Shown in pieces: positions 15,913-25,226 of a stretch of DNA of 64,000 nt. Every line of letters starts with the position of its first letter. The first letter of the stretch is position 1. Position numbers and translations under genes: made by a program. Under the pieces are notes generated by a model, which was not told the DNA's origin, did no database searches, and saw only the letters and a list, made by a program, of their open reading frames with translations. This DNA comes from an uncultured Ruminiclostridium sp. Its GTDB lineage: Bacteria > Bacillota > Clostridia > Oscillospirales > Acutalibacteraceae. The DNA lies in the NCBI GenBank assembly GCA_902490005.1, contig CABUCM010000002.1, forward strand, positions 1 through 64,000, in the 5' to 3' direction.

Positions 15913-16641
15913 TTAGCGCTTTAGGGCCGGGGCCAGCCTTTTGACCTCCTCGGGGGTCAGACTGCGCCACTTGCCAGGCTGGAGCATCCCAAGCTTAACT
16001 TGTCCCACAGCGACGCGCTTCAGCCGCACCACCTCTACTCCCAGCTGTTCGCACATTTTGCGAATCTGCCGGTTCCGGCCTTCGTTTAATATAATCTCCA
16101 AAACCACTCTTCCCGGTTCCCGGCTGATAACCCAGGCGTCCGCCGGGGCGGTTTTCACCCCGTCGATTTCCATGCCCACGTTCATCATGGCCAGCTGCTC
16201 CTCAGAGATATCCGGCCTGACGGTGACCCGGTAGGTTTTTGGGACGTGCTTGCTGGGATGCATAATGATGTTGGCGAACTCTCCGTCGTTTGTCATCAGT
16301 AAAAGGCCCTCGGAATCCCGGTCCAGCCTGCCTACCGGGTAAACCCGGGCCGGGATATCCTTTACCAGTTCGGCCACGCACTTGCGGCCCATTTCGTCGC
16401 TCATGGTGGACACATAGCCTCTCGGCTTATGCAGCATTATGTAGTAATACTGCCGGCTGGCCACAATCCTGCGGCCGCTGACAGCCACATGGTCGGTTTT
16501 GGGATTCACCTTGTCGCCGATACTGGCCACATGGCCGTTTACCTTTACTTTTCCCTGCTGAATCAGCTCCTCCGCCTTCCGGCGGGAAGCCACCCCGCAA
16601 TCGGCCAGCATTTTCTGCAGCCGTATTTTTTGATCCTGCAT
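15913..16641 (-). CDS. rluB: Ribosomal pseudouridine synthase, RsuA/RluB family
   Basis: 242 residues. An N-terminal S4 RNA-binding domain (IRLQKMLADCGVASRRKAEELI) precedes the catalytic domain with GRLDRDSEGLLLMTNDG, whose Asp attacks the uridine. RluB-type enzymes modify 23S rRNA near position 2605; assignment to RluB over RsuA follows the usual neighbourhood (scpAB, dacF) and is not proven. AGGAG precedes ATG 16641. Confidence 0.9.
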   Translation of the reverse strand: MQDQKIRLQKMLADCGVASRRKAEELIQQGKVKVNGHVASIGDKVNPKTDHVAVSGRRIVASRQYYYIMLHKPRGYVSTMSDEMGRKCVAELVKDIPARVYPVGRLDRDSEGLLLMTNDGEFANIIMHPSKHVPKTYRVTVRPDISEEQLAMMNVGMEIDGVKTAPADAWVISREPGRVVLEIILNEGRNRQIRKMCEQLGVEVVRLKRVAVGQVKLGMLQPGKWRSLTPEEVKRLAPALKR

Positions 16642-16662
16642 GTTTCACTTCTCCTGTCGCTT

Positions 16663-17814
16663 TTACCGGAACCAATCTAAAAACCGTTCCCATAAGCTTT
16701 TTTGTTTGACCTGTGCCGGAAGGTCCTCCCCAGCTAACAAGTCCACTGAGGCCAAAACCCGTTCGTCTATTTCATAAATGAGTTTCCCGACCGTCTGCCC
16801 CTTTCGCACCGGGGCGTACAAAAAGCTGGGAACCTCCATCTTTTTCTCGATTTTGCTTTCCTCCTCCGCTAAAACGGAGGCGCTGGCGGTAAACGCGGCG
16901 TTTACCGTGATGGAATCCCGGACGCCGCCCACAACCGGCGCCTGGAGCCCCAAGGCGGTATCGTCGAAACTTATCTGCTTCACCTTGGAAAAGCCGTAAT
17001 CCAGCATTGCCGTATGGTCGTTCCAATCGTCCGGAGCGTTGAGGGTGACCGCAATCAGCCGTACGCCGTCCCGCTCCGCGCAGGAAACCAGGCACCGGCC
17101 GGATTTCTTGGTAAAGCCGGTTTTCACCCCAATGCATCCCTCATAGGCAGTGAGCAGCCGGTTATGGTTGCCAAAGGTATATTTCATATCCGGCTCTACA
17201 AACTGGACCTGCATGCTTTTTTGAGACGCGATCTCCCGGAATTTTTGGTTTTCCATCGCGCAGGCCCCCAGCAAAGCCATATCACGAGCCGTAGTGTAGT
17301 GGTTTTCGTCATCCAGGCCGGAGGGCGTGACAAAATTGGTGTTCTTCATCCCGATCTGCTTCGCCCGCTGGTTCATCAGCTTAGCAAATTCCTCCGGAGA
17401 ACCGGCGACGGCGATAGCTGCCGCATTAGCCGCGTCATTGCCGGAGCATAAGAGCATCCCCTGGGCCAGCGCCGTCAAAGTTACCACATTGCCCGGCTTC
17501 AGGCCCATGGAGGACCCCTCCACCCGGACCATCTCGTCAGTAATTTTCACCTGGCGGTCCTCCGCCTGAGCCGCCTCCAGCGTGAGAAGCGCGGTCATGA
17601 TCTTGGTAGTGCTGGCCATAGGGAGTTTTTCATCCGCAGCCTTTTCGTACAGCACCGTGCTGTTATCCGCGGTCATCAGCACCGCCGCCTTGGCGGAGAC
17701 CGATACCGCTTCCGCGCCGTCCGCCTTCGCCGGCGTTCCAAGGCTGGTCATGATTCCAACCGCAGCCAGCAAAGCGCATAATAATTTGATTCTTTTCTTT
17801 AACAAAGCAACCAC
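16663..17814 (-). CDS. dacF: D-alanyl-D-alanine carboxypeptidase (DacF/PBP5 family, S11)
   Basis: 383 residues with a signal peptide (hydrophobic about 9-26, Ala-Lys-Ala cleavage region near 31). Active-site motifs are S68-T-T-K71, SGN near 138 and KTG near 235. A C-terminal beta domain precedes an amphipathic end (LWERFLDWFR) that anchors such enzymes to the membrane. It trims the terminal D-Ala from peptidoglycan stems. The start is GTG; a TTG three codons in is an alternative. Its position next to the GerW-type gene suggests a sporulation-linked copy. A second S11 enzyme lies at 30113-31258. Confidence 0.92.
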   Translation of the reverse strand: MVALLKKRIKLLCALLAAVGIMTSLGTPAKADGAEAVSVSAKAAVLMTADNSTVLYEKAADEKLPMASTTKIMTALLTLEAAQAEDRQVKITDEMVRVEGSSMGLKPGNVVTLTALAQGMLLCSGNDAANAAAIAVAGSPEEFAKLMNQRAKQIGMKNTNFVTPSGLDDENHYTTARDMALLGACAMENQKFREIASQKSMQVQFVEPDMKYTFGNHNRLLTAYEGCIGVKTGFTKKSGRCLVSCAERDGVRLIAVTLNAPDDWNDHTAMLDYGFSKVKQISFDDTALGLQAPVVGGVRDSITVNAAFTASASVLAEEESKIEKKMEVPSFLYAPVRKGQTVGKLIYEIDERVLASVDLLAGEDLPAQVKQKSLWERFLDWFR

Positions 17815-17859
17815 CTGCCCTTACACATGTATGCAGATGGTTGCCTGATTATTCAATCA

Positions 17860-18312
17860 TTATACCAGGGGGTCGCTGAGGTCGATATCCAGCTCCGGTT
17901 CGCTTTCCTTGGGCGCGGGCTCGCCGCTTTTCTTGTCCTTTTTCTTTTTAGGGAACAGGCCGCTGATCTTATCCACCACGTCCGGCACCATGCCAACCAC
18001 ACGGTCGGCGGTGCTGTTAAAGGGATCCACCTGTAGAAGCTTCACATCCCCGTCGTGGATGGCTAAAAACGCTACCGGGGTCAGGGTAATTCCCGCGCCG
18101 GCGCCGCCGCCAAACAGGTCCTTGTTCGCCGCGTTTTTGGAAACAAAGTCCGAACCGCCGGACGCAAAGCCATAAGACACCTTGGACACCGGAATAATCA
18201 CCGTTCCGTCCGGCGTGGTGATCGGGTCCCCGATCATGGTGCTGGCGTCTACCATGGTCCTGATTTTTTCCATCGTAGTGTTCATCATACTCTCAATTGG
18301 ATGGTCGCTCAT
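17860..18312 (-). CDS. ytfJ: GerW/YtfJ-family sporulation protein
   Basis: 150 residues. IGDPITTPDGTVIIPVSKVSYGFASGG and the Gly/Ala-rich GGGAGAGITLTPVAFLAI are the family hallmarks. In B. subtilis YtfJ (GerW) is made in the forespore and is needed for L-alanine germination. The C-terminus is Lys/Glu/Pro-rich and variable. The gene suggests, but does not prove, that the host forms spores. Confidence 0.92.
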   Translation of the reverse strand: MSDHPIESMMNTTMEKIRTMVDASTMIGDPITTPDGTVIIPVSKVSYGFASGGSDFVSKNAANKDLFGGGAGAGITLTPVAFLAIHDGDVKLLQVDPFNSTADRVVGMVPDVVDKISGLFPKKKKDKKSGEPAPKESEPELDIDLSDPLV

Positions 18313-18392
18313 GAAAAGAATCCTCCTTGTTTTCTAAATTAAAATCGTCATCCGCTCTTTCTTTGGTTTGAGACAGGGACCGCGCTTACAGC

Positions 18393-19037
18393 TCAGTTTG
18401 CGATTCCTTGATCTACCTTCAGGGTTTCCGTTTTTTTCTGGTTTAATACTAATTTAAAATACTTATAAATCGCTTTCAGCCCCGCAGCCACTAAATAAAT
18501 AGGGCCGAATCTAATTTTCAAGTAACCGGAAACACGGCTTTCTTTCTCCTGGAAGCCGGGAACCACCGACACCCGATAGTTCTTACAGTTCGAAACGGCG
18601 GTAACCATAGATACCACCGGATAAACCACCGAACAGGCGTAGCCATATTTCAGGGCGGTATCCGCGGCGTCTTCTCCCACGGCCGACAAATACAAATCAA
18701 GTTCTTTTACCCTGGCATGCCTTAGAAAATCCTTAGCCGCTCCTATCAAAAGATGGGCCAGCTCTTTCATCAGCCGCAAAAAGCCGTCGAAGCCGCGCTC
18801 TTTGATCAGCTGCTTCAGCTTAGACTCTTTTGGCGCGGGAGGCTCTTTCTGCTGTTTTTTCACTTTTTTCTTCTTTTTAGGCTTTTTTTCTTTTTGGGGA
18901 GCCAACCGGTAACTGAAAAATAAAAATCGAAGCTTAGCCTCCAATTGGGTTTCATAGCTGGCCGTCAGCGTAATAGGGCACAGCAGCAAAAGAAACAAAA
19001 AAGCAAAAACCCCCAGGATAATCCAAAGCACCGTCAT
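18393..19037 (-). CDS. DUF2953 membrane protein
   Basis: 214 residues. One N-terminal membrane helix (about 3-24), then a Lys-rich stretch (about 50-75) and a soluble part ending in the conserved LKIRFGPIYLVAAGLKAI. The family is found in spore-forming Firmicutes, typically beside ytfJ and scpAB as here, and has no assigned biochemical role. The start overlaps the scpB stop in an ATGA junction. Confidence 0.85.
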   Translation of the reverse strand: MTVLWIILGVFAFLFLLLLCPITLTASYETQLEAKLRFLFFSYRLAPQKEKKPKKKKKVKKQQKEPPAPKESKLKQLIKERGFDGFLRLMKELAHLLIGAAKDFLRHARVKELDLYLSAVGEDAADTALKYGYACSVVYPVVSMVTAVSNCKNYRVSVVPGFQEKESRVSGYLKIRFGPIYLVAAGLKAIYKYFKLVLNQKKTETLKVDQGIAN

Positions 19038-19597
19038 AGCGTCAGTTCCTCTTCCCGCTCTTCTTCAGAAGGCTCCTCCGCGTTTTCTTTTTCCGGCAGC
19101 GGCGGAAGATCGTCCAAGCTGGAAAGCTGAAAGCACCTCAAGAAATTGTCGGTGGTGCCGTAGAGCAGCGGCCTGCCGGGGAGCTCCAGCCGGCCCTTTT
19201 CCTCGATTAATTCTTTTGCCGTCAGGCTTTGCAGAACGCCGGAACAATCCACGCCGCGGATTTGCTCCACAAACGCCTTGGTCACCGGCTGGTTATAGGC
19301 TACAATGGAGAGCACCTCCATCGCCGCCGGGGATAGAGGCACATTCCGGCGCATATCCATGACCTTACGGATCACATCCCCGTATTCCGGCTTGGACGCC
19401 ATTTGAAATTGGCTGCCGAGCCGCAGCAGGCATATCCCGCTGTCCTTTTGCTCCAGCCGCTCTTGCAGCGACTGGGCCAGCTTCAGTACGGTAGGCTTGT
19501 CCAGTTCTAAAATTTCCGCCAGCCGGTCGATGGAAACCGGCTCGCCGCTGGCAAACAGCACCGCCTCTATGACCGCCTGGTACTCTTTGATTTCCAA
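19034..19597 (-). CDS. scpB: Segregation and condensation protein B
   Basis: 187 residues. Two winged-helix units: AVIEAVLFASGEPVSIDRLAEIL and LSIVAYNQPVTKAFVEQIRGVD, then LLYGTTDNFLRCF. ScpB forms the SMC-ScpA-ScpB condensin that organises the chromosome. The start is TTG at 19597, six bases after GGAGG and inside the 3' end of scpA. The acidic tail is dispensable-looking. Confidence 0.93.
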   Translation of the reverse strand: MEIKEYQAVIEAVLFASGEPVSIDRLAEILELDKPTVLKLAQSLQERLEQKDSGICLLRLGSQFQMASKPEYGDVIRKVMDMRRNVPLSPAAMEVLSIVAYNQPVTKAFVEQIRGVDCSGVLQSLTAKELIEEKGRLELPGRPLLYGTTDNFLRCFQLSSLDDLPPLPEKENAEEPSEEEREEELTL

Positions 19598-20307
19598 ACC
19601 TTACCTCCACCGCCTAACAATTTTAATTTCCTCGTTGTGTTTTCATCCTCAATACGGACCCGTTTCCCCTTTACCAGCTCCAGCACCGCCAAAAAGGTGG
19701 CTACCAGTTCTGATTTTTCCCGGCTGTCCTCAAAAACCCGGTCGTACTCTACCTCGCGTTTTTTCCACAGGTATCTTAACACATGGATAATTTTTGAGGA
19801 AACCGACACGACCTTATGGGTAACGATGCCGGAAAACGCCTCCCGCGGCGGAGGCAGCTTCCGTTTTCCCTTGCCCACCGCGTTTTGATAAGCGGCCAGG
19901 ACCTCCGCCGGATTATGCTTTCTTTGATAAGCCGTTTCAAAGTCCATTTCCTGGGGGCCACGGATAAAGGTATTGAATTCCGCCCTTTGGGCCAGCATGG
20001 CCGCCACCCGCTTGCACTCCTGGTATTCCAGCAGCTGGCCGGTCAGGTCCTGCTTTAGGGCTTCCGCCTCCTCGTGCTTGGGAAGCAGGGAAACGCTTTT
20101 CAGATGAACCAGCCTTGCGGCCATTTCCAAAAATTCACTGGCGATATCCAGGTCTTCCTCCTGCATGGCCCGAATTTTCTCCATATACTGGTCCAGAAGC
20201 TCCGCGATAGGGATATCGTAAATATTGAGCTTGTTCTTGGTAATCAAGTGCAAAAGAAGGTCCAAAGGGCCTTCAAACACCGGCAGCTTATAGGATAGCT
20301 TTTCCAT
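19567..20307 (-). CDS. scpA: Segregation and condensation protein A (kleisin)
   Basis: 246 residues from ATG 20307 (MEKLSYKL), preceded by AAGGA at 9 bases; an ATG three codons earlier lacks spacing. The opening VFEGPLDLLLHLITKNKLNIYDIPI is the ScpA N-terminal SMC-binding domain, and FLAVLELVKGKRV is the C-terminal winged helix that binds the SMC head. It overlaps scpB by 31 bases. Confidence 0.95.
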   Translation of the reverse strand: MEKLSYKLPVFEGPLDLLLHLITKNKLNIYDIPIAELLDQYMEKIRAMQEEDLDIASEFLEMAARLVHLKSVSLLPKHEEAEALKQDLTGQLLEYQECKRVAAMLAQRAEFNTFIRGPQEMDFETAYQRKHNPAEVLAAYQNAVGKGKRKLPPPREAFSGIVTHKVVSVSSKIIHVLRYLWKKREVEYDRVFEDSREKSELVATFLAVLELVKGKRVRIEDENTTRKLKLLGGGGKVWKSKSTRRS

Positions 20308-20323
20308 AAACCCCATTCCTTAT

Positions 20324-21001
20324 TTACGCGAATGAAAACGGCAGGGCCGCCAGATTCATAATCCCGGTATACACCTGCTGTGACAGCCACCCCAGCGGAC
20401 GGCTGAGAACGCCGGTAAACAGCAGGACAAACACCACCAGCATGATAATGTTTTGATACCGGTAGTATTGATACACCATGCGGTCCGGCAAAAACGCCGC
20501 TAAAATCCGAGAGCCATCCAGGGGAGGCAGAGGAATCAGGTTGAACACCGCCAAATTGATATTGATGGTGATGTAATACAGAAAAAAGGTGGCCACATAG
20601 TTCATAACCACATTGGCGGAATACCCGGTTAAAAAGGCGATTAAATAGAAAACCAGGGCCCCTATCAGGGCCGCCAGCAGGTTGGAAACCGGGCCGGCCA
20701 GCGCGGTAAGGGCCATTTTTGCCTTCCGGTGCTTGAGAAAGTAACGGGAATCCACCGGCACCGGCTTTGCCCAGCCAAAGCCGAACAGCAAAATGCACAC
20801 GGCGCCGATAGGGTCGATAGAGGGCAAGGGGTTTAAGGTAAGCCTGCCCCGTCCTTTCGCCGTGGAATCACCCATTTTATACGCCATCCAGGCGTGGGCG
20901 CACTCGTGCAAGGGCAATATCAGAAAAATAATAACCAAAACGGATAAAACCCGCATAAAAACAGTTTCTAACGTAACTCCCGGCTGTAAAAACCATAGCA
21001 T
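20324..21001 (-). CDS. Site-2-protease-like membrane peptidase (M50 family)
   Basis: 225 residues from ATG 21001; a GTG at 21013 is in frame but sits on the AAGGAG site. HECAHAW is the HExxH zinc motif inside a membrane helix, and NLIPLPPLDGSRIL is the second family motif with the third zinc ligand Asp. At least four more hydrophobic segments follow. M50 peptidases of this short class have no known substrate. First gene of the cluster running through scpA to the GNAT-like gene. Confidence 0.9.
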   Translation of the reverse strand: MLWFLQPGVTLETVFMRVLSVLVIIFLILPLHECAHAWMAYKMGDSTAKGRGRLTLNPLPSIDPIGAVCILLFGFGWAKPVPVDSRYFLKHRKAKMALTALAGPVSNLLAALIGALVFYLIAFLTGYSANVVMNYVATFFLYYITININLAVFNLIPLPPLDGSRILAAFLPDRMVYQYYRYQNIIMLVVFVLLFTGVLSRPLGWLSQQVYTGIMNLAALPFSFA

Positions 21002-21030
21002 AACGATATCCACTCCTTCACTTGATTAGT

Positions 21031-21059
21031 ATTATATCGCCTGCCAAAAAAAAATACAA
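21031..21059 (-). promoter_or_regulatory. Promoter of the M50-scpA-scpB cluster
   Basis: Minus strand TTGTAT (21059-21054), 17 bases, TATAAT (21036-21031), 30 bases before the M50 gene. Confidence 0.7.
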
Positions 21060-21127
21060 GGGAATCGGCTTTTTATGAACGAAATAAGAATAAAAGGGGC
21101 GGTTTTTCAGTTTTACGGAAAAAAGGC

Positions 21128-21156
21128 TTGCATTCCGGCTGAAAATCTGATAGAAT
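21128..21156 (+). promoter_or_regulatory. Promoter of rpmB
   Basis: TTGCAT (21128-21133), 17 bases, TAGAAT (21151-21156), about 40 bases before the rpmB start. It diverges from the M50 cluster promoter. Confidence 0.78.
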
Positions 21157-21196
21157 ATCTAACGTTATCGATAGCGCTAAAAGGAGGTGCACACTC

Positions 21197-21385
21197 ATGG
21201 CTAAGTGTGAAATTTGTGGCAAGGACATGGCTTTTGGCATTCAGGTATCTCACTCACACAGACGTTCCAACAGAACGTGGAAACCCAACATTAAGCGTGT
21301 ACGGGCGATTGTGAATGGAAGCCCGAGGCGTATTTATGCCTGCACCCGTTGCTTGCGTTCTGGTAAGGTTACCCGCGCGGTGTAA
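21197..21385 (+). CDS. rpmB: 50S ribosomal protein L28
   Basis: 62 residues. The N-terminus MAKCEICGKDMAFG and the C-terminal CTRCLRSGKV keep four Cys, so this is the zinc-binding form of L28. VSHSHRRSNRTWKPNIKRV is the RNA-binding core. The gene stands alone with its own promoter, an AAGGAGGTG site and a strong terminator. Confidence 0.98.
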   Translation: MAKCEICGKDMAFGIQVSHSHRRSNRTWKPNIKRVRAIVNGSPRRIYACTRCLRSGKVTRAV

Positions 21386-21420
21386 GGGAGCAAGCCTTTT
21401 TTCAAAATCGTAAAAAGAGA

Positions 21421-21447
21421 GGGACCGGATTTTCCGGTCCCTTTTTT
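21421..21447 (+). terminator. Terminator of rpmB
   Basis: Stem GGGACCGG / CCGGTCCC with a five-base loop, then six T. It also faces the end of plsY and may work weakly in that direction. Confidence 0.9.
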
Positions 21448-21451
21448 GTTT

Positions 21452-22171
21452 CTATTTTTCCCGCTTTTTCGCGGTGATTTTCTTTTCCTCTCCCCGCAGG
21501 ATTCTTCCAATATTAGCATGGTGCTTTCCCACAACCAAAGCCGCTAAAATCAAGGCGAAGGCGGAAGTCACCAGCACATAGGCCAGAGAATACCCCCGGT
21601 CCACGCTGTAGCTCAGATTCGGGCGGTAATCGGCGAAATAGGTAATCAGGAAAGTACCGAAAGGCAGGCTGACGGCGGCGCAGATAGACGCCAGGGAAAT
21701 GATCTTGGAGATCAGGAACACGATCAGGAACACGCCGATGACAAACAGGAATATCCGCCAATCGATGATCAAAACCAAAGCCGCGGAGGTAAGTACCCCT
21801 TTCCCGCCTTTAAAACGGAAAAACACGGGAAAAACATGGCCCAGAATACAGGCCAGCCCAGCCAAATAGATGCCGCACTGCCGCACGATAAACGGCGCGC
21901 CGGAAGCCTCGAAAATCAGCATTCCTAAGTAAACCGCCAAGAGCCCCTTGGCAAAGTCAAAAATAAAGGTCAAAACCGAGGGGAGTTTTCCCACCGAGCG
22001 CAGCACGTTGGTGAAGCCGGCGTTGCCGCTGCCCATGGTTCTGATATCCCGTTTGTCGAACAGCCGGGTAAAAATAATAGAAAAGCTGATACTCCCCATC
22101 AGATAGCCAATGACAATGGCGGCTAAAATCTGCAAGCCGTAATCTCTGATCAAAGTCATCACTTGATCCAT
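21452..22171 (-). CDS. plsY: Glycerol-3-phosphate acyltransferase PlsY
   Basis: 239 residues, somewhat longer than the usual 200. The three catalytic loops are GSGNAGFTNVLRSVGK, RFKGGKGVLTSAA and a later GKHHANIGRILRGEE. Multiple membrane helices. It acylates glycerol-3-phosphate with acyl-phosphate, the first step of phospholipid synthesis. It follows der by 24 bases, a frequent pairing. Confidence 0.95.
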   Translation of the reverse strand: MDQVMTLIRDYGLQILAAIVIGYLMGSISFSIIFTRLFDKRDIRTMGSGNAGFTNVLRSVGKLPSVLTFIFDFAKGLLAVYLGMLIFEASGAPFIVRQCGIYLAGLACILGHVFPVFFRFKGGKGVLTSAALVLIIDWRIFLFVIGVFLIVFLISKIISLASICAAVSLPFGTFLITYFADYRPNLSYSVDRGYSLAYVLVTSAFALILAALVVGKHHANIGRILRGEEKKITAKKREK

Positions 22172-22195
22172 ATAGAAACCGCCTCTCCTATTCTC

Positions 22196-23518
22196 TTATT
22201 TATCTCCCCGCTCTCTGATTAAAAAGCGGATAGGGGTGCCCTCCATGCCAAAGGTCTCCCGGATTCTGTTTTCCAGGTAGCGTTGGTAAGAAAAATGAAA
22301 AAGGTCCGCCCGGTTCACAAAGCACACAAAGGTAGGCGGCTTGGTGGATGCCTGGGTCATATAGTAAATCTTCAGCCTTTTTCCCTTGTCCGTTGGGGGC
22401 TGCACCCTGGCGGTGGCCTGGGCCAGCACGTCGTTGAGCATGCCGGTGGTAATGCGCATGGCATTAAAGTTAGCCACCTTTTGAATCAGCCCGAAAAGCT
22501 GGTCCAGCCGCTGCCCGGTTTTTGCTGAGATAAAAACCATAGGCGCGTAGGACATGAAGGAAAAATCCACCTCCAGCTTTTTCCGGTAGCCCTGCATGGT
22601 CTTGCCGTCCTTCTCAACAGCGTCCCACTTGTTCACCGCGATCACGCAGCCCTTGCCCGCCTCATGAGCCAGGCCCGCCACCTTGGAATCCTGTTCGGTA
22701 AAGCCCTCGGTGGCGTCGATCATAATTACGCATACGTCGGAACGGTCGATGGCCATCTGCGCCCGGATGACGCTGTATTTCTCAATCTCGTCATCCACCC
22801 GGCTTTTCCGGCGGATGCCCGCGGTATCGATTAGGGTAAACCGGCCGTATTCGTTTTCGATTTGGGTGTCGATAGCGTCCCTGGTGGTGCCTGCGATTTC
22901 AGACACAATACACCGGTCCTCCCCGGTGATCTGGTTGATGAGGGAGGATTTCCCCGCGTTTGGCTTTCCAATAACCGCCACCCGGATGTTTTCCTTATCC
23001 TCTTCCTCTTCCGTTTCCGCCGGAAGATATTCGAATACGGCGTCCAGCAGGTCGCCGGTGCCATGGCCGTGAACAGAGGAAACCTGAACCGGGTCCCCCA
23101 GCCCCAAGTTATAAAACTCATAAAATTCAGCGGGAGGCTCCCCGATGCCGTCGCACTTATTGACGCACAGGATCACGGGCCGGCCGCTTTTCAGGAGCAT
23201 GGCCGCCACCTCGCTGTCGGTAGCTACCACGCCGGCCTTCACATCCGTCACCAGCACGATGACATCGGCGGTGTCGATGGCAAGCTCCGCCTGGCGGCGC
23301 ATCTGGGATAAGATTACGTCGTCGGAATAGGGCTCGATACCGCCGGTATCGATTAGTGTGATTTTCCGGTTCCTCCACTCGCACTCCCCGTAGATACGGT
23401 CCCGGGTCACCCCGGGAGTATCATTGACAATGGCCATCCGCTGGCCGATCAGTTTATTGAACAGTGTTGATTTCCCTACATTGGGCCTGCCAACAATGGC
23501 GACAACTGGCATAGACAT
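22196..23518 (-). CDS. der: Ribosome-assembly GTPase Der (EngA)
   Basis: 440 residues with two tandem GTPase domains: GRPNVGKSTLFN near residue 10 and GKPNAGKSSLINQI near 184, each followed by G3 and NKxD motifs (NKCD, NKWD). A C-terminal KH-like domain ends in GTPIRFLIRERG. It acts in 50S subunit maturation. Its start overlaps the stop of the radical SAM gene in TAATG. Confidence 0.97.
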   Translation of the reverse strand: MSMPVVAIVGRPNVGKSTLFNKLIGQRMAIVNDTPGVTRDRIYGECEWRNRKITLIDTGGIEPYSDDVILSQMRRQAELAIDTADVIVLVTDVKAGVVATDSEVAAMLLKSGRPVILCVNKCDGIGEPPAEFYEFYNLGLGDPVQVSSVHGHGTGDLLDAVFEYLPAETEEEEDKENIRVAVIGKPNAGKSSLINQITGEDRCIVSEIAGTTRDAIDTQIENEYGRFTLIDTAGIRRKSRVDDEIEKYSVIRAQMAIDRSDVCVIMIDATEGFTEQDSKVAGLAHEAGKGCVIAVNKWDAVEKDGKTMQGYRKKLEVDFSFMSYAPMVFISAKTGQRLDQLFGLIQKVANFNAMRITTGMLNDVLAQATARVQPPTDKGKRLKIYYMTQASTKPPTFVCFVNRADLFHFSYQRYLENRIRETFGMEGTPIRFLIRERGDK

Positions 23519-24828
23519 TATGACTCACTCCCTAATATGGCATCCAAAAATGCGTAGCCGTCATTGGGCACGGGGCGCACCGGTACCTTTAAAGCCGCTT
23601 CTACATCCTGAAGGCTCACGTCATCTAAAAATATATCTCCCTCCCGCCGCAGCATGCAGGCGGGAATCAGCAATTCCTCTCCCAAATCCAGGGGGGAAAG
23701 CTGTTCTATCAAATCCGTCCCCGTCACTAAACCGGAAACGGTAATAGTCTCTCCAAAAAAGTGATTGACAATCGGCACCACTTGGCCGGAAACCTGTGGA
23801 AATTTTTCCATCGCGTCGCCAAGGAATTTTTGAATATATTCCCTAGGCGCCATCCCGGTGGCGATGGTGATTTTCCGCTTGCCCCCGCCGCTCTCCGCGT
23901 CCTCCAGGGCGCTGTAAAATTCATCCTGAAGCAAAGGCAAAAGCCCCACCCCATTTTCCAGCATGGAAAAGTCCTCGTAAAATTCCGCCGGTGGCAAAGG
24001 CCGCCGCGCTGTTAAATAAAACTCATCCCCCGGATAAGCTACCCGGGTACCGTGCTTTTTCAGGCAGCGTTTCCCAAAGCTTTCGATTAAATCGATGGTT
24101 TCTCCCGCGGTATCCTTGGTAAAGGCCTTCATCTCCGGCAGGTTCTCACGGTATTTGGTGATCCCCACTGGCACGATAGCCACAGCCTGCACCTGGGGGC
24201 ACAGGCTTTCCAGGTCGTTCAAGGTGCGGTTCAGCTCTTCCCCATCGTTATAGCCGGGGCACAAAACGATCTGGCAGTTGATTTTGATCCCCGCCTGGGC
24301 AAACCGGCGTATGATGGACAACGCCTCGCCAGCATGGGGATTTTTCATCATTTTTACCCGAAGCGCCGGGTTGGTGGTGTGGACCGAGATATTCATAGGG
24401 CTGATGTGCATTTTGATTATACGGCTTATTTCGTGTTCCGTCAAATTGGTCAGCGTCACGTAATTGCCGAACAGGAAAGAAAGCCGGGAATCGTCGTCCT
24501 TAAAATAAAGGCTTTTCCGAAGCCCTTTGGGAAGCTGGTCGATGAAACAAAAGACGCATTTATTTTTACAGCTATGCTGCCGGTCCATTAAATATGTTTC
24601 AAATTCCAGGCCAATTTCCTCATATTCCGGCTTTTTCAAGGAAACCGTACGGCGTTCTCCCCGGTTGTTTTCCAACTCCAGGGTCAAGGCGGTATTCAAT
24701 TGGTAAAAGCGGTAGTCCAGCACATCCATGATCTGGTTGCCGTTTAACGACAGAAGCCTTTCCCCGGCTTGGATTCCATGCCGGTAGGCCGGGCTGTGCT
24801 TTTTTACGCCGCTGATGGTAACTGCCAA
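23518..24828 (-). CDS. PDZ and radical-SAM domain protein (DUF512 family)
   Basis: 436 residues. A PDZ-like domain (about 1-60, GIQAGERLLSLNG) precedes a radical-SAM-like core with CKNKCVFC near residue 86-93, then the DUF512 C-terminal half. This family sits next to der in most Clostridia, as here, and its reaction is unknown; a ribosome- or RNA-related role is inferred from synteny only. The start is TTG with AAGGGGC upstream. Confidence 0.88.
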   Translation of the reverse strand: MAVTISGVKKHSPAYRHGIQAGERLLSLNGNQIMDVLDYRFYQLNTALTLELENNRGERRTVSLKKPEYEEIGLEFETYLMDRQHSCKNKCVFCFIDQLPKGLRKSLYFKDDDSRLSFLFGNYVTLTNLTEHEISRIIKMHISPMNISVHTTNPALRVKMMKNPHAGEALSIIRRFAQAGIKINCQIVLCPGYNDGEELNRTLNDLESLCPQVQAVAIVPVGITKYRENLPEMKAFTKDTAGETIDLIESFGKRCLKKHGTRVAYPGDEFYLTARRPLPPAEFYEDFSMLENGVGLLPLLQDEFYSALEDAESGGGKRKITIATGMAPREYIQKFLGDAMEKFPQVSGQVVPIVNHFFGETITVSGLVTGTDLIEQLSPLDLGEELLIPACMLRREGDIFLDDVSLQDVEAALKVPVRPVPNDGYAFLDAILGSES

Positions 24829-24940
24829 AAAATCGCCCCTTCCGCCTGTTTTTTCTTCTAATGTTCCGTCTTTTGTTACAGGCCGCGATAAGCCTGCGCC
24901 GTTATCGCGGCATTTTTGCGGTTACTTTCTTTTTTCAGAT

Positions 24941-24970
24941 AAAAAAATAGAGAAGGATTTCTCCCCCTCT
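24941..24970 (-). terminator. Terminator of the DUF177-rpmF operon
   Basis: On the minus strand a nine-pair stem (24970-24949) with a GAAA tetraloop, followed by seven T. It separates rpmF from the radical SAM gene downstream, which therefore needs its own promoter; none was clearly seen in the remaining 110 bases. Confidence 0.85.
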
Positions 24971-24998
24971 GTTTTTTAAGCCGAACCAAAAAAGGAGC

Positions 24999-25181
24999 TT
25001 ACGCTTCCTTTTTGATTACTTCCCTGCCGTTGTAGTAACCGCAGCTACCGCAAACCCTATGGGGAGTTTTAAACTCGCCGCACTGAGGGCATTTCATCAA
25101 AGCAGGAGCATTCAGTTTCCAAACGTTGGAACGTCTGGTGTTTTTTCTTGCGTGAGAGCCTTTTCTCTTGGGTACCGCCAT
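24999..25181 (-). CDS. rpmF: 50S ribosomal protein L32
   Basis: 60 residues from ATG 25181 (MAVPKRKGSHARKNTRRS), chosen because AAGGAGGTG stands at the right distance. Two CxxC pairs (CPQC, CGSC) form the zinc ribbon of the Cys-containing L32 type. It follows the DUF177 gene, the standard DUF177-rpmF pair. Confidence 0.98.
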   Translation of the reverse strand: MAVPKRKGSHARKNTRRSNVWKLNAPALMKCPQCGEFKTPHRVCGSCGYYNGREVIKKEA

Positions 25182-25226
25182 TGTCAGCACCTCCTTACAG
25201 AATCTAAAGGTTGGAAGGAATCTTCC